From Porphyromonadaceae bacterium UBA7332 (GTDB taxonomy: Bacteria; Bacteroidota; Bacteroidia; Bacteroidales; UBA7332): 9,764 nucleotides of DNA. The stretch lies in assembly GCA_002471225.1 (NCBI GenBank), contig DKPO01000045.1, positions 4,186 through 13,949 of the forward strand, given 5' to 3'. The position numbers were made by a program, and so were the translations under genes. Of the stretch, positions 1-6,797 are shown one piece after another; the first letter of the stretch is position 1, and the number at the start of each line of letters is the position of its first letter. Below the pieces are notes generated by a model, which searched no databases, had not been told where the DNA came from, and worked only from the letters and a program-made list of their open reading frames with translations.

Positions 1-82
1 CTCTAAACCTATTAAAAGAATCGATTGTTTAAATAGTAATTTAATTATCAAAATATAAACAACATCACTACAAAAATTAATT

Positions 83-781
83 ATGAAGAGTTTATTAGCT
101 GAATTTATAGGAACATTTTGGCTCGTTTTAGGTGGCTGCGGTGCTGCCGTTATATCTGCTGGCTTTCCTGAATTAGGGATTGGTTTCCTTGGAGTTGCAA
201 TTGCATTTGGTTTAACAGTTCTAACAATGGTATATGCAGTAGGCTATATATCGGGTGCTCACTTTAATCCTGCTGTAACAGTCGGATTATTTGTAAGTGG
301 ATTATTTGATGGAAAAAGAGTAATACCATATATTGTTTCACAAGTATTAGGAGGTTTACTCGCGGCATCTGTCTTATATATAATAGCTAGTGGAAAAGCC
401 GGTTTTGAATTAGGCAATTTTGCGGCTAATGGATATGGAGAGCATTCACCTGGAGGATACAGCATGCTATCTGCATTAGTTGCAGAGTCATTATTGACAT
501 GTATGTTTGTGCTTGTTATTGTAGGCTCAATTCATAGAAAAGCTCCCAAAGGTTTTGCTGGTATTGCAATTGGATTAACTTTAACTCTAATCCATCTTGT
601 CGCTATTCCCATAACAAATACATCTGTCAATCCTGCAAGAAGCACAAGCCAAGCATTTTTTGTCGGTGGTTGGGCTTTAGAGCAATTATGGTTATTCTGG
701 CTGGCGCCAATTGGAGGTGCTATAATAGCTGGTTTGATTTACAGATACATGACAACTGAAGATCATGTTCCTGAGGTATAG
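83..781 (+). CDS. aqpZ: Aquaporin Z, water channel
   Basis: Inner-membrane major intrinsic protein that lets water cross the membrane passively. The 232-residue length is normal for AqpZ. Both pore motifs are present: NPA at residues 62-64 (in HFNPAVTVG) and NPA at 183-185 (in SVNPARST). By alignment with E. coli AqpZ, the aromatic/arginine filter is F42, H171, T180 and R186, which is the water-selective set and argues against a glycerol facilitator, where the histidine is replaced by a small residue. Six hydrophobic spans are visible, roughly residues 5-27, 34-56, 82-102, 131-150, 157-177 and 202-221. The start is the ATG after an A/T-rich leader with no Shine-Dalgarno sequence; I found no convincing promoter in bases 1-82. 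It is the only plus-strand gene and converges on rplQ, so it is not part of the ribosomal operon. Family and substrate are clear; physiological role is inferred. Confidence 0.95.
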   Translation: MKSLLAEFIGTFWLVLGGCGAAVISAGFPELGIGFLGVAIAFGLTVLTMVYAVGYISGAHFNPAVTVGLFVSGLFDGKRVIPYIVSQVLGGLLAASVLYIIASGKAGFELGNFAANGYGEHSPGGYSMLSALVAESLLTCMFVLVIVGSIHRKAPKGFAGIAIGLTLTLIHLVAIPITNTSVNPARSTSQAFFVGGWALEQLWLFWLAPIGGAIIAGLIYRYMTTEDHVPEV

Positions 782-809
782 AAAAACATCAAAATATAAT
801 AGAAACAAA

Positions 810-837
810 AAAAGGATGCTCGATTGAGCATCCTTTT
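810..837. terminator. Bidirectional intrinsic terminator between aqpZ and rplQ
   Basis: A perfect 8-bp stem, GGATGCTC (814-821) and GAGCATCC (826-833), encloses a 4-base loop. It is flanked by seven A's on the left (807-813) and four T's on the right (834-837), so the transcript from either strand reads as a GC-containing hairpin followed by a U run. It lies 32 bases after the aqpZ stop codon and 8 bases beyond the rplQ stop codon. The longer U run is on the minus strand, which fits its being the end of the long ribosomal operon. Confidence 0.9.
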
Positions 838-841
838 ATAT

Positions 842-1297
842 TTATTCTGCAGATTCTGCTGCAGTATCTTCAGTTTTCTTTTTCGAAGAACGACGAGTAC
901 GAGTAGCTTTTTTAGCTTCTGTAGCTTTCGCCATATTATCGTTAAAGTCTACTAATTCGATAAAACACATTGAAGCGTTGTCACCAAGACGATTCCCAGT
1001 TTTGATGATACGAGTATAACCACCCGGACGATCAGCAACTTTTACTGCGATATTTTGGAACAATTCTGTTACAGCGAATTTATCTTGTAGATAACTAAAC
1101 ACAACACGACGTTGGTGAGTAGTATCTTCTTTTGATTTAGTGATAATTGGTTCTACATATACTCTCAGAGCCTTTGCTTTAGCAACAGTAGTAAAGATTC
1201 TTTTGTGCTTAATCAAAGATGTAGCCATGTTTGATAACATAGCAGCACGGTGAGAGCTAGTACGACCCAAATGATTGAATTTCTTATTGTGTCTCAT
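842..1297 (-). CDS. rplQ: 50S ribosomal protein L17 (bL17)
   Basis: Large-subunit protein bound to 23S rRNA near the exit-tunnel side of the 50S particle. The amino end (MRHNKKFNHLGRTSSHRAAM) is the family signature, and the conserved core runs to about residue 118, ending in FIELVDF. At 151 residues it is longer than the E. coli protein of about 127 because of a tail from about residue 122 that is rich in Lys, Arg and Ala, with RTRRSSKKK at 133-141, and ends in acidic residues. Such tails are common in Bacteroidota L17. It is the last gene of the operon, starts 4 bases after the rpoA stop codon, and is followed at once by the terminator. The upstream AAAGAG is at most a weak ribosome binding site. 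Confidence 0.97.
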   Translation of the reverse strand: MRHNKKFNHLGRTSSHRAAMLSNMATSLIKHKRIFTTVAKAKALRVYVEPIITKSKEDTTHQRRVVFSYLQDKFAVTELFQNIAVKVADRPGGYTRIIKTGNRLGDNASMCFIELVDFNDNMAKATEAKKATRTRRSSKKKTEDTAAESAE

Positions 1298-1301
1298 TGC
1301 G

Positions 1302-2294
1302 TTACTCTTTATCTAATTTATATTTAGAAATATCCATCCCGAAAGATAGGTTTAATCTCTCCAGAAGCTCATCCAATTCAGTCAAAGATTTCTTACCAAA
1401 ATTTCTAAATTTCAATAAGTCATTTTTATGGAACTGAACCAATTCTCCTAATGTGTCAACATCTGCTGATTTCAAACAATTTAGAGCACGAACCGAAAGA
1501 TCCATATCTACTAATTTTGTTTTAAGCAATTGACGCATATGAAGAACCTCTTCATCAAATTCTTCATTACCATCCATATCTTTAGTCTCTAGAGTAATTT
1601 TCTCATCTGAGAATAACATGAAATGATGAATCAGAATTTTAGCAGCTTCTTTCAAAGCATCCTTTGGATGAATGGAACCATCTGTACGAATTTCTAAAAC
1701 AAGTTTTTCGTAGTCTGTTTTTTGTTCTACACGATAATTTTCAATAAAATACTTCACATTTACAATAGGAGTATAAATTGAGTCTATCGCAACAACATGC
1801 ATCTCATCAATATCATTTCTATTTTCATCAGCAGGAACATATCCACGTCCTTTGTTAATAGTAAGCTCCATATTAAATGAAGCAGATGGATTCATGTTAC
1901 AAATAACTAACTCTGGATTTAATATTTCAAATCCTGTCAAACTTGCATTGAAATCGCCAGCCTTAAGAACTTCGGTTCCTGAAACGTTGATCGTTACTTT
2001 TTCATTCTCAATCTCTTCAACAACTTGCTTGAATCTTACTTGCTTTAGGTTAAGAATGATGTTAGTCACATCCTCGATCACACCAGGGATCGTAGCGAAC
2101 TCATGTTCAACGCCATCGATCTTAATAGATGTGATAGCAAATCCCTCAAGGGAAGAGAGGAGAATACGGCGCAAAGCATTACCAACGGTAATACCGTATC
2201 CCGGCTCCAACGGACGGAATTCGAATTTTCCGAATTTATCATCCGCTTCAAGCATTAATACTTTTTCTGGTTTTTGAAATGCTAAAATCGCCAT
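1302..2294 (-). CDS. rpoA: RNA polymerase alpha subunit
   Basis: Alpha subunit of RNA polymerase: its amino domain dimerises and nucleates core assembly, and its carboxyl domain contacts DNA and activators. At 330 residues it is full length. The assembly domain covers about residues 1-235, with the conserved stretch around NALRRILLSS (39-48) and the segment up to about 86. A short acidic linker (about 240-250) leads to the carboxyl domain (about 258-320). The DNA-contact motif VRALNCLK at 268-275 gives R269, N272 and C273, matching E. coli R265, N268 and C269; the second contact loop is FGKKS at 299-303. UP-element-type DNA binding is therefore probably retained. It lies 14 bases after rpsD and 4 bases before rplQ, the usual end of the alpha operon. 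There is no Shine-Dalgarno sequence before the ATG. Confidence 0.98.
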   Translation of the reverse strand: MAILAFQKPEKVLMLEADDKFGKFEFRPLEPGYGITVGNALRRILLSSLEGFAITSIKIDGVEHEFATIPGVIEDVTNIILNLKQVRFKQVVEEIENEKVTINVSGTEVLKAGDFNASLTGFEILNPELVICNMNPSASFNMELTINKGRGYVPADENRNDIDEMHVVAIDSIYTPIVNVKYFIENYRVEQKTDYEKLVLEIRTDGSIHPKDALKEAAKILIHHFMLFSDEKITLETKDMDGNEEFDEEVLHMRQLLKTKLVDMDLSVRALNCLKSADVDTLGELVQFHKNDLLKFRNFGKKSLTELDELLERLNLSFGMDISKYKLDKE

Positions 2295-2308
2295 GAATTC
2301 AAAGTTTA

Positions 2309-2914
2309 TTATTTAGAATATAACTCTACGATCAACTGCTCCTTAATGTTCTCAGGAATATCTACACGTTCAGGCATATGTAGGAATTTACCAGACATTG
2401 AAGTCTTATCCCACTCTAACCAAGCATATTTGCTATGATTAAATCCAGAAAGTGCATTAGTGATAATTTCTAAAGACTTAGATTTTTCGCGAACGCCAAT
2501 GATTTGACCTGGTTTAATAGAGTATGAAGGAATATTTACTACTTTACCATCAACTACGATGTGTTTATGAGACACTAGCTGACGAGCTGCAGCTCTAGTA
2601 GGAGCAATACCTAAACGATAAACAACGTTGTCTAATCTAGCTTCTAATAATTGAAGGAGTACCTCACCTTTAATACCTTTAGTACGAGAAGCTTTCTCGA
2701 AAAGGTTACGGAATTGTTTTTCTAAAACTCCATAAGTGTACTTAGCTTTTTGTTTTTCACGAAGCTGAATACCATACTCAGAAGTTTTTCTTCTTTTGTT
2801 CGCGCCGTGTTGTCCCGGAGGATAGTTTTTCTTTGCGAGAACTTTATCTGGTCCAAAAATAGCTTCACCAAATTTACGAGCAATTCTGGTCTTTGGTCCG
2901 GTATATCTTGCCAT
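2309..2914 (-). CDS. rpsD: 30S ribosomal protein S4 (uS4)
   Basis: Primary 16S rRNA-binding protein that starts assembly of the 5' domain of the 30S subunit and takes part in decoding fidelity. The 201-residue length is typical. The amino region (1-90) contains YPPGQHG at 31-37; the S4 RNA-binding fold begins at LLEARLDNVVYRLG (89-102) and runs to about 155. There is no cysteine at all, so this is the C-minus form without the zinc knuckle seen in some S4 proteins. The start is the ATG preceding ARYTGPK. Unlike its neighbours it is preceded by a long spacer (109 bases) that folds strongly, suggesting that its translation is controlled separately, plausibly by S4 itself, which is the known autogenous regulator in E. 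coli and Bacillus. Confidence 0.98.
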   Translation of the reverse strand: MARYTGPKTRIARKFGEAIFGPDKVLAKKNYPPGQHGANKRRKTSEYGIQLREKQKAKYTYGVLEKQFRNLFEKASRTKGIKGEVLLQLLEARLDNVVYRLGIAPTRAAARQLVSHKHIVVDGKVVNIPSYSIKPGQIIGVREKSKSLEIITNALSGFNHSKYAWLEWDKTSMSGKFLHMPERVDIPENIKEQLIVELYSK

Positions 2915-2941
2915 TGTAATTTGTCTTTATAATTTCTATGA

Positions 2942-2999
2942 ATTGAGTTATGAGTCATCGACCACTGAGAGGTTTGTGCAATCGACACATAATTTCAAT
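2942..2999 (-). promoter_or_regulatory. Structured rpsD leader, candidate S4-binding regulatory RNA
   Basis: On the minus strand this segment folds into one long imperfect hairpin. From the base inward, ATTG (2999-2996) pairs with CAAT (2945-2942), TTATG (2992-2988) with CATAA (2952-2948), GTC (2986-2984) with GAC (2956-2954), ATTG (2982-2979) with CGAT (2960-2957, one G-U pair) and CAC (2978-2976 is CAC) with GTG (2965-2963). That is 19 pairs, broken by a small internal loop, a T-T mismatch and two bulges, closing a 10-base loop at 2975-2966. The structure ends 27 bases before the rpsD ATG. S4 autoregulation is known in other bacteria through leaders of unrelated structure. That this leader binds S4 is inference. 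No promoter matching the Bacteroidota consensus was found within the spacer. Confidence 0.5.
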
Positions 3000-3023
3000 C
3001 CCACAGAAAACGTTAATTAATGA

Positions 3024-3413
3024 TTAAACTCTTCTTCTTTTTGGAGGACGACATCCATTGTGTGGAAGTGGAGTAACGTCAACAATTTCAGTTACTTCGA
3101 TACCTGCTCCATGAATAGCACGGATAGCAGATTCACGACCATTTCCAGGTCCTTTAACATAAGCCTTTACTTTTCTCAAGCCAAGATCATATGCGACCTT
3201 TACACAATCCTGAGCTGCCATTTGAGCAGCATAAGGAGTGTTTTTCTTTGATCCTCTAAAGCCCATTTTACCTGCAGAAGACCAAGAAATTACTTGTCCT
3301 TCACTATTTGCAAGAGAAACAATAATGTTGTTGAATGAAGAATGAACATGTAATTGTCCATTAGCATCAACTTTCACATTTCTCTTTTTAGCTGCGACTG
3401 TTTTCTTTGCCAT
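3024..3413 (-). CDS. rpsK: 30S ribosomal protein S11 (uS11)
   Basis: Component of the 30S platform that, with S7 and S18, lies near the mRNA exit and E site. The 129-residue length is standard. The amino end is basic (AKKTVAAKKRNVK); the conserved core includes HVHSSFNNIIVS at 22-33 and KMGFRGSKKNTPYAAQ at 49-64, and the carboxyl end has the family motif VKGPGNGRESAIRA (86-99) followed by DVTPLPHNGCRPPKRRRV (112-129). It follows rpsM by 8 bases in the usual alpha-operon order. No Shine-Dalgarno sequence precedes the ATG. The long gap to rpsD downstream is unusual compared with the tight spacing elsewhere in this operon. Confidence 0.98.
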   Translation of the reverse strand: MAKKTVAAKKRNVKVDANGQLHVHSSFNNIIVSLANSEGQVISWSSAGKMGFRGSKKNTPYAAQMAAQDCVKVAYDLGLRKVKAYVKGPGNGRESAIRAIHGAGIEVTEIVDVTPLPHNGCRPPKRRRV

Positions 3414-3421
3414 ATTAATTA

Positions 3422-3802
3422 TTATTTAGTAGCTTTTTTCTTGTTTGCAACTGTTTTCTTTCTTCCTTTACGAGTACGAGCATTATTTTTAGTGCTTTGA
3501 CCTCTTACAGGAAGACCAATGCGGTGACGAACACCACGATAGCAACCAATATCCATCAAACGTTTGATGTTCAATTGAACTTCAGAACGTAGATCACCTT
3601 CTACTTTGAATTCTTCACCAATAATTTCACGAATTTTAGTTGTTTGATCGTCATTCCAATCTTTAACTTTAATATCGCGGTCAACTCCGGCTTTTTCCAA
3701 AATAGTGTTAGCGCTGCTACGACCGATACCATAAATATAAGTCAAAGCAACTTCCCCTCTCTTGTTTTGAGGCAAATCGACTCCAGCAATTCTTATAGCC
3801 AT
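3422..3802 (-). CDS. rpsM: 30S ribosomal protein S13 (uS13)
   Basis: Protein of the 30S head that forms intersubunit bridges with the 50S central protuberance and contacts P-site tRNA through its basic tail. The 126 residues begin with MAIRIAGVDLPQNKR; the helix-two-turn-helix region includes YIYGIGRSSANTIL at 22-35, and the conserved carboxyl motif RGVRHRIGLPVRGQSTKNNA spans 89-108. The final 18 residues are mostly Lys, Arg and Thr, the tail expected to reach the P site. The gap to rpmJ upstream is 39 bases and contains TATTTTTG (3836-3829), which resembles the Bacteroidota -7 promoter element but has no matching -33 element. No Shine-Dalgarno sequence precedes the ATG. Confidence 0.98.
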   Translation of the reverse strand: MAIRIAGVDLPQNKRGEVALTYIYGIGRSSANTILEKAGVDRDIKVKDWNDDQTTKIREIIGEEFKVEGDLRSEVQLNIKRLMDIGCYRGVRHRIGLPVRGQSTKNNARTRKGRKKTVANKKKATK

Positions 3803-3841
3803 ATTATTACTCTATTTTTTTCAGTCTGCAAAAATAATAAA

Positions 3842-3958
3842 TTATCCTTGACGTTGTTTATACTTAGGATTTTTCTTGTTAATAACATACAAGCGACCTT
3901 TTCTTCTAACGATTTTACAATCTGCGGTACGCTTTTTTAAAGATGCTCTTACTTTCAT
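3842..3958 (-). CDS. rpmJ: 50S ribosomal protein L36 (bL36), zinc-free form
   Basis: A 38-codon gene encoding the smallest 50S protein, which sits in 23S rRNA near the base of the stalk. The translation starts MKVRASLKKRTADCKIVRRK and ends NPKYKQRQG then TAA, which matches L36 end to end. In the zinc-binding form the ligands are cysteines at about 11, 14 and 27 and a histidine near 33. Here these positions are T11, C14, N27 and Y33, so only one of the four remains and zinc cannot be held. This is the C-minus form, usual in Bacteroidota. It lies between infA (15-base gap) and rpsM (39-base gap), its standard place. The ATG has no Shine-Dalgarno sequence. Confidence 0.96.
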   Translation of the reverse strand: MKVRASLKKRTADCKIVRRKGRLYVINKKNPKYKQRQG

Positions 3959-3973
3959 ACCTATAAAGTTTTT

Positions 3974-4192
3974 TTATTTGTATCTAAAAGAAATTCTACC
4001 TTTTGTTAGATCATAAGGAGACATTTCAACTTTCACTTTATCACCAGGTAAGATCTTAATGTAATGCATACGCATTTTACCCGAAATATGTGCTGTTATC
4101 ATGTGTCCATTTTCTAACTCCACACGGAACATTGCATTAGACAATGCTTCTACAATAACTCCGTCTTGTTCAATTGCTGATTGTTTTGACAT
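3974..4192 (-). CDS. infA: Translation initiation factor IF-1
   Basis: IF-1 binds the A site of the 30S subunit during initiation and works with IF-2 and IF-3. The 72-residue length is exactly typical. The product is a single S1-type OB-fold: strand signature IEQDGVIVEALSNAMFRVEL at residues 7-26, then NGHMITAHISGKMR (28-41), ILPGDKVKVEMSPYDL (47-62) and KGRISFRYK at the end. It lies 11 bases after map and 15 before rpmJ, the common map-infA-rpmJ-rpsM arrangement. The A/T-rich stretch before the ATG has no Shine-Dalgarno sequence. This appears to be the main infA copy; whether another exists cannot be seen here. Confidence 0.98.
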   Translation of the reverse strand: MSKQSAIEQDGVIVEALSNAMFRVELENGHMITAHISGKMRMHYIKILPGDKVKVEMSPYDLTKGRISFRYK

Positions 4193-4203
4193 AATTTTTA
4201 AAA

Positions 4204-4986
4204 CTAAATTACATTTTCGCCTAATACTTCTTCAACATATTCAAAAGTAGACAAAATATCTGCTTCTGTAGCTCCAACAGCAATAGTATGTTCAAAGTGT
4301 GCTGAGTACTTATGGTCTTTTGTATGTGTTGTCCAGCCATCTCTCTCAAATATAATTTGACGAGTCCCTAAGTTAACCATTGGTTCAATTGCAATAACCA
4401 TACCTTTTCGAAGTTTTGGCCCCTGCCCTCTCTTACCATAATTTGGAACTTCAGGTGATTCATGAAGATTTCGACCAACACCATGACCAACCAATTCGCG
4501 AACGACAGATAGATTATTAGACTCACAATGTTGCTGAACAGCAAAACCTATATCTCCTACACGTTTTCCATCAACAGCTTGTTTAATGCCTAAATAAAGA
4601 GATTCTTTAGTTACGCGAAGGAGTTTCTTATGTTCTTCAGATATTTCGCCTACAGCAAATGTGTAAGCAGAATCACCAAAAAAACCATTCTTAAGAACTC
4701 CACAATCTACAGAAACGATATCCCCTTCTTTTAACTCATAGTTTGAAGGAATACCATGAACTACTTGCGAGTTTACTGAGATGCATAGAGTATTTGGGAA
4801 CCCGCTATATCCCAAAAAGCCAGGAATAGCGTTATTATCTCTAATAAATTCCTCAGCTCTTTTATCCAGAGTCAAAGTATTAACACCTGGTTGGATTAAC
4901 TTGGCTACTTCAGCCAGAGTTTTTCCAACCAAGCGTGAACTTTCCCGGATTAACTCTATTTCTTCATTAGTTTTGAGAAAAATCAT
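4204..4986 (-). CDS. map: Type I methionine aminopeptidase
   Basis: Cytosolic metallopeptidase that removes the initiator methionine from nascent proteins whose second residue is small. The 260 residues form one pita-bread catalytic domain without the zinc-finger extension of eukaryotic type I enzymes. All five metal ligands are visible: D94 (VSVDCG), D105 (GDSAYTF), H168 (VGHGVGRNLHE), E201 (IEPM) and E232 (HFEHT); the substrate-contacting histidines H77 (VVHGIP) and H175 are also kept. It starts 2 bases after the secY stop codon, so translation is probably coupled to SecY synthesis. Unlike E. coli, where map is elsewhere, and many Gram-positive bacteria with adk between, secY and map are directly adjacent, a common Bacteroidota arrangement. 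Confidence 0.98.
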   Translation of the reverse strand: MIFLKTNEEIELIRESSRLVGKTLAEVAKLIQPGVNTLTLDKRAEEFIRDNNAIPGFLGYSGFPNTLCISVNSQVVHGIPSNYELKEGDIVSVDCGVLKNGFFGDSAYTFAVGEISEEHKKLLRVTKESLYLGIKQAVDGKRVGDIGFAVQQHCESNNLSVVRELVGHGVGRNLHESPEVPNYGKRGQGPKLRKGMVIAIEPMVNLGTRQIIFERDGWTTHTKDHKYSAHFEHTIAVGATEADILSTFEYVEEVLGENVI

Positions 4987-4988
4987 TT

Positions 4989-6329
4989 TTAATATGCAGC
5001 AATAGAACCGGTTCTTCCTTTAATTTTGCCGGATTTTAATAATCCGTCATAATGTCTCATTAATAAGTGACTCTCTACTTGTTGAAGTGTATCTAATACA
5101 ACACCAACTAAAATAAGTAAAGATGTACCACCAAAAAATTGAGAAAACTCAGAACTTACTCCAAAGAAACGAGCGAAAGCAGGAAGAATTGCTACTAAAG
5201 CCAAGAAAATTGATCCCGGAAGGGTTATTCTCGACATAATAGCATCTAAATACTCTGCTGTTTTTTTACCTGGCTTAATACCTGGTATGAAACCGTTATT
5301 ACGTTTCAACTCTTCAGCCATTTGACTAGGTTGAATAGTAAGCGCGGTATAGAAGTAAGTAAATGCAATAATCAACAAAGCAAAAATTACATTGTAACCA
5401 ACACCTTCAGGATTTATAAAAGAGGATCCTAGAGCACCAATTGAATCAATGTTAGAGAATCCGATGAAGGTCATCGGGATAAACATAATCGCTTGTGCAA
5501 AGATAATTGGCATTACATTTGCAGCATTCACCTTTAACGGAATATACTGTCTAGCACCACCATATTGCTTATTCCCAATTATTCTTTTGGCATATTGAAC
5601 AGGTACCTTTCTAGCTCCTTGAACAAGAAGTATAGCACCTGCAATAATGAAAAGCAAGATAACAATCTCCACCAACATCATTATTAAACCACCTGCCTTC
5701 TCTGTTGTACGGTTTATAAACTCTTGCACCAAAGAATGCGGTAATCTTGCAATAATACCGACTAAGATAATAAAAGAAATTCCATTTCCAATACCTTTAT
5801 CAGTGATTCTTTCACCTAACCACATAATGAACATACTACCTGCTGCTAGAATGATAGTTGTAGCAACAATAAAGAAATATCCACTTGGTAAGTTTGAGCC
5901 AGCTGCTCTTAGTTGAACACCTAAGTTTATCAAATAAGAAGGAGCTTGAACTGCAAGGATAATAAGAGTAAGGTAACGTGTATATTGGTTCATTTTTCTT
6001 CTACCGCTTTCTCCTTCACGTTGCAATTTCTGAAAATACGGAACTGCAATTGATAATAGTTGAATAACGATAGATGCCGAGATATACGGCATGATTCCTA
6101 ACGCAAAAATTGAAGCATTAGAAAATGCACCTCCAGAAAACATGTCTAATAATGATAATAGACCTGAATCTGTCTGATTCTTAAGGCTTGTTAGCGCTTC
6201 AGGATCAATACCTGGAAGTACAATAAAAGAACCGAATCTATAGATTGCAACAAGCAAAATGGTAGTAAGGATTCGATTTCTCAAATCCTTAATCTTCCAT
6301 ATATTTTTCAAGGTTTCGACTGCTCTCAT
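4989..6329 (-). CDS. secY: Protein translocase subunit SecY
   Basis: Channel subunit of the SecYEG translocon, which moves unfolded preproteins across, and membrane proteins into, the inner membrane. The 446 residues show ten hydrophobic spans, roughly at 20-40, 72-96, 118-137, 151-171, 183-203, 216-237, 270-290, 312-333, 367-388 and 402-420. The plug region lies about 57-72. The hallmark motif GERITDKGIGNGIS is at 172-185, and the cytosolic loop with RKVPVQYAKR (240-249) and the segment NNGFIPGIKPGK (344-355) fit the ribosome and SecA contact loops. It follows rplO by 4 bases and precedes map by 2 bases, its standard place at the end of the spc operon. SecE and SecG are not in the window. 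Confidence 0.98.
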   Translation of the reverse strand: MRAVETLKNIWKIKDLRNRILTTILLVAIYRFGSFIVLPGIDPEALTSLKNQTDSGLLSLLDMFSGGAFSNASIFALGIMPYISASIVIQLLSIAVPYFQKLQREGESGRRKMNQYTRYLTLIILAVQAPSYLINLGVQLRAAGSNLPSGYFFIVATTIILAAGSMFIMWLGERITDKGIGNGISFIILVGIIARLPHSLVQEFINRTTEKAGGLIMMLVEIVILLFIIAGAILLVQGARKVPVQYAKRIIGNKQYGGARQYIPLKVNAANVMPIIFAQAIMFIPMTFIGFSNIDSIGALGSSFINPEGVGYNVIFALLIIAFTYFYTALTIQPSQMAEELKRNNGFIPGIKPGKKTAEYLDAIMSRITLPGSIFLALVAILPAFARFFGVSSEFSQFFGGTSLLILVGVVLDTLQQVESHLLMRHYDGLLKSGKIKGRTGSIAAY

Positions 6330-6333
6330 AATC

Positions 6334-6780
6334 TTAGAGTTTTACTACTGTTCCACCTAAAGCAACAATAGCATCCTCAGCTGACTTAGAGAAAGCATGG
6401 GCTTCAACATCTAATTTAATAGACAAGCTACCATTACCAAGAATCTTTACCTTTTGATTATTTGAAACATAACCAGCTTCGATCAAAGTATTGATATCAA
6501 CTTTAGTTAGATTGTTTGCTTTCGCTAACTCTTCTAACAAAGAAATATTGATAGCTTTGAATTCAACACGGTTAATATTTTTGAAACCAAATTTAGGCAA
6601 ACGTCTTTGTAAAGGCATTTGACCACCTTCGAAACCGATTTTTTTAGAGTAACCAGATCTTGACTTAGCACCTTTGTGACCTCTTGTAGAAGTACCACCC
6701 ATTCCAGAACCCGGTCCACGACCGATTCTTTTTCTTGTCTTTACTGATCCGGCAGCAGGCTGTAAGTTATTTAAATTCAT
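6334..6780 (-). CDS. rplO: 50S ribosomal protein L15 (uL15)
   Basis: Late-assembling 50S protein that threads a long glycine-rich extension into 23S rRNA. I choose the ATG giving MNLNNLQPAAG, a 148-residue product that matches family amino ends; an in-frame TTG three codons earlier is a poorer candidate. The flexible amino part contains GRGPGSGMGGTSTRGHKGAKSRS without its last residues at 20-41, and FEGGQMPLQRRLPKFGF at 50-66. The globular carboxyl part contains VKILGNGSL at 111-119, the region of the L15 family signature. The 30-base gap from rpmD is largely filled by the 3' arm of a perfect 12-bp hairpin ending 17 bases before this ATG, which may affect translation or transcript processing. 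There is no clear Shine-Dalgarno sequence. Confidence 0.97.
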   Translation of the reverse strand: MNLNNLQPAAGSVKTRKRIGRGPGSGMGGTSTRGHKGAKSRSGYSKKIGFEGGQMPLQRRLPKFGFKNINRVEFKAINISLLEELAKANNLTKVDINTLIEAGYVSNNQKVKILGNGSLSIKLDVEAHAFSKSAEDAIVALGGTVVKL

Positions 6781-6797
6781 AGTTTGCAAATCTTTAA

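Noticed and set aside
1..82. A promoter for aqpZ
   Set aside because: TAATTTAA at 37-44 is close to TAnnTTTG, but the only nearby TTG (25-27) is about 9 bases away rather than about 19, so I do not call it.
1852..2277. A 141-codon open frame on the plus strand inside rpoA
   Set aside because: It is antisense to a clearly conserved RpoA domain, resembles no family I know, and has no separate start signals.
2722..2988. An 88-codon open frame starting in the rpsD leader and running into rpsD in another frame
   Set aside because: The protein has no recognisable features and most of it overlaps the conserved S4 coding region. The leader is better explained by its RNA pairing.
3013..3026. The TTAATTAA and TTAATCATTAA palindromes around the rpsK stop codon
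   Set aside because: Short and purely A/T-based with almost no loop, easily produced by chance in this composition.
5647..5916. A plus-strand open frame within secY
   Set aside because: It is the complement of SecY membrane segments; its hydrophobic look is a by-product of the opposite strand.
6781..6789. A TTG start for rplO three codons before the ATG
   Set aside because: The ATG gives the family amino end MNLNNLQPA, and there is no better ribosome binding site for the TTG.
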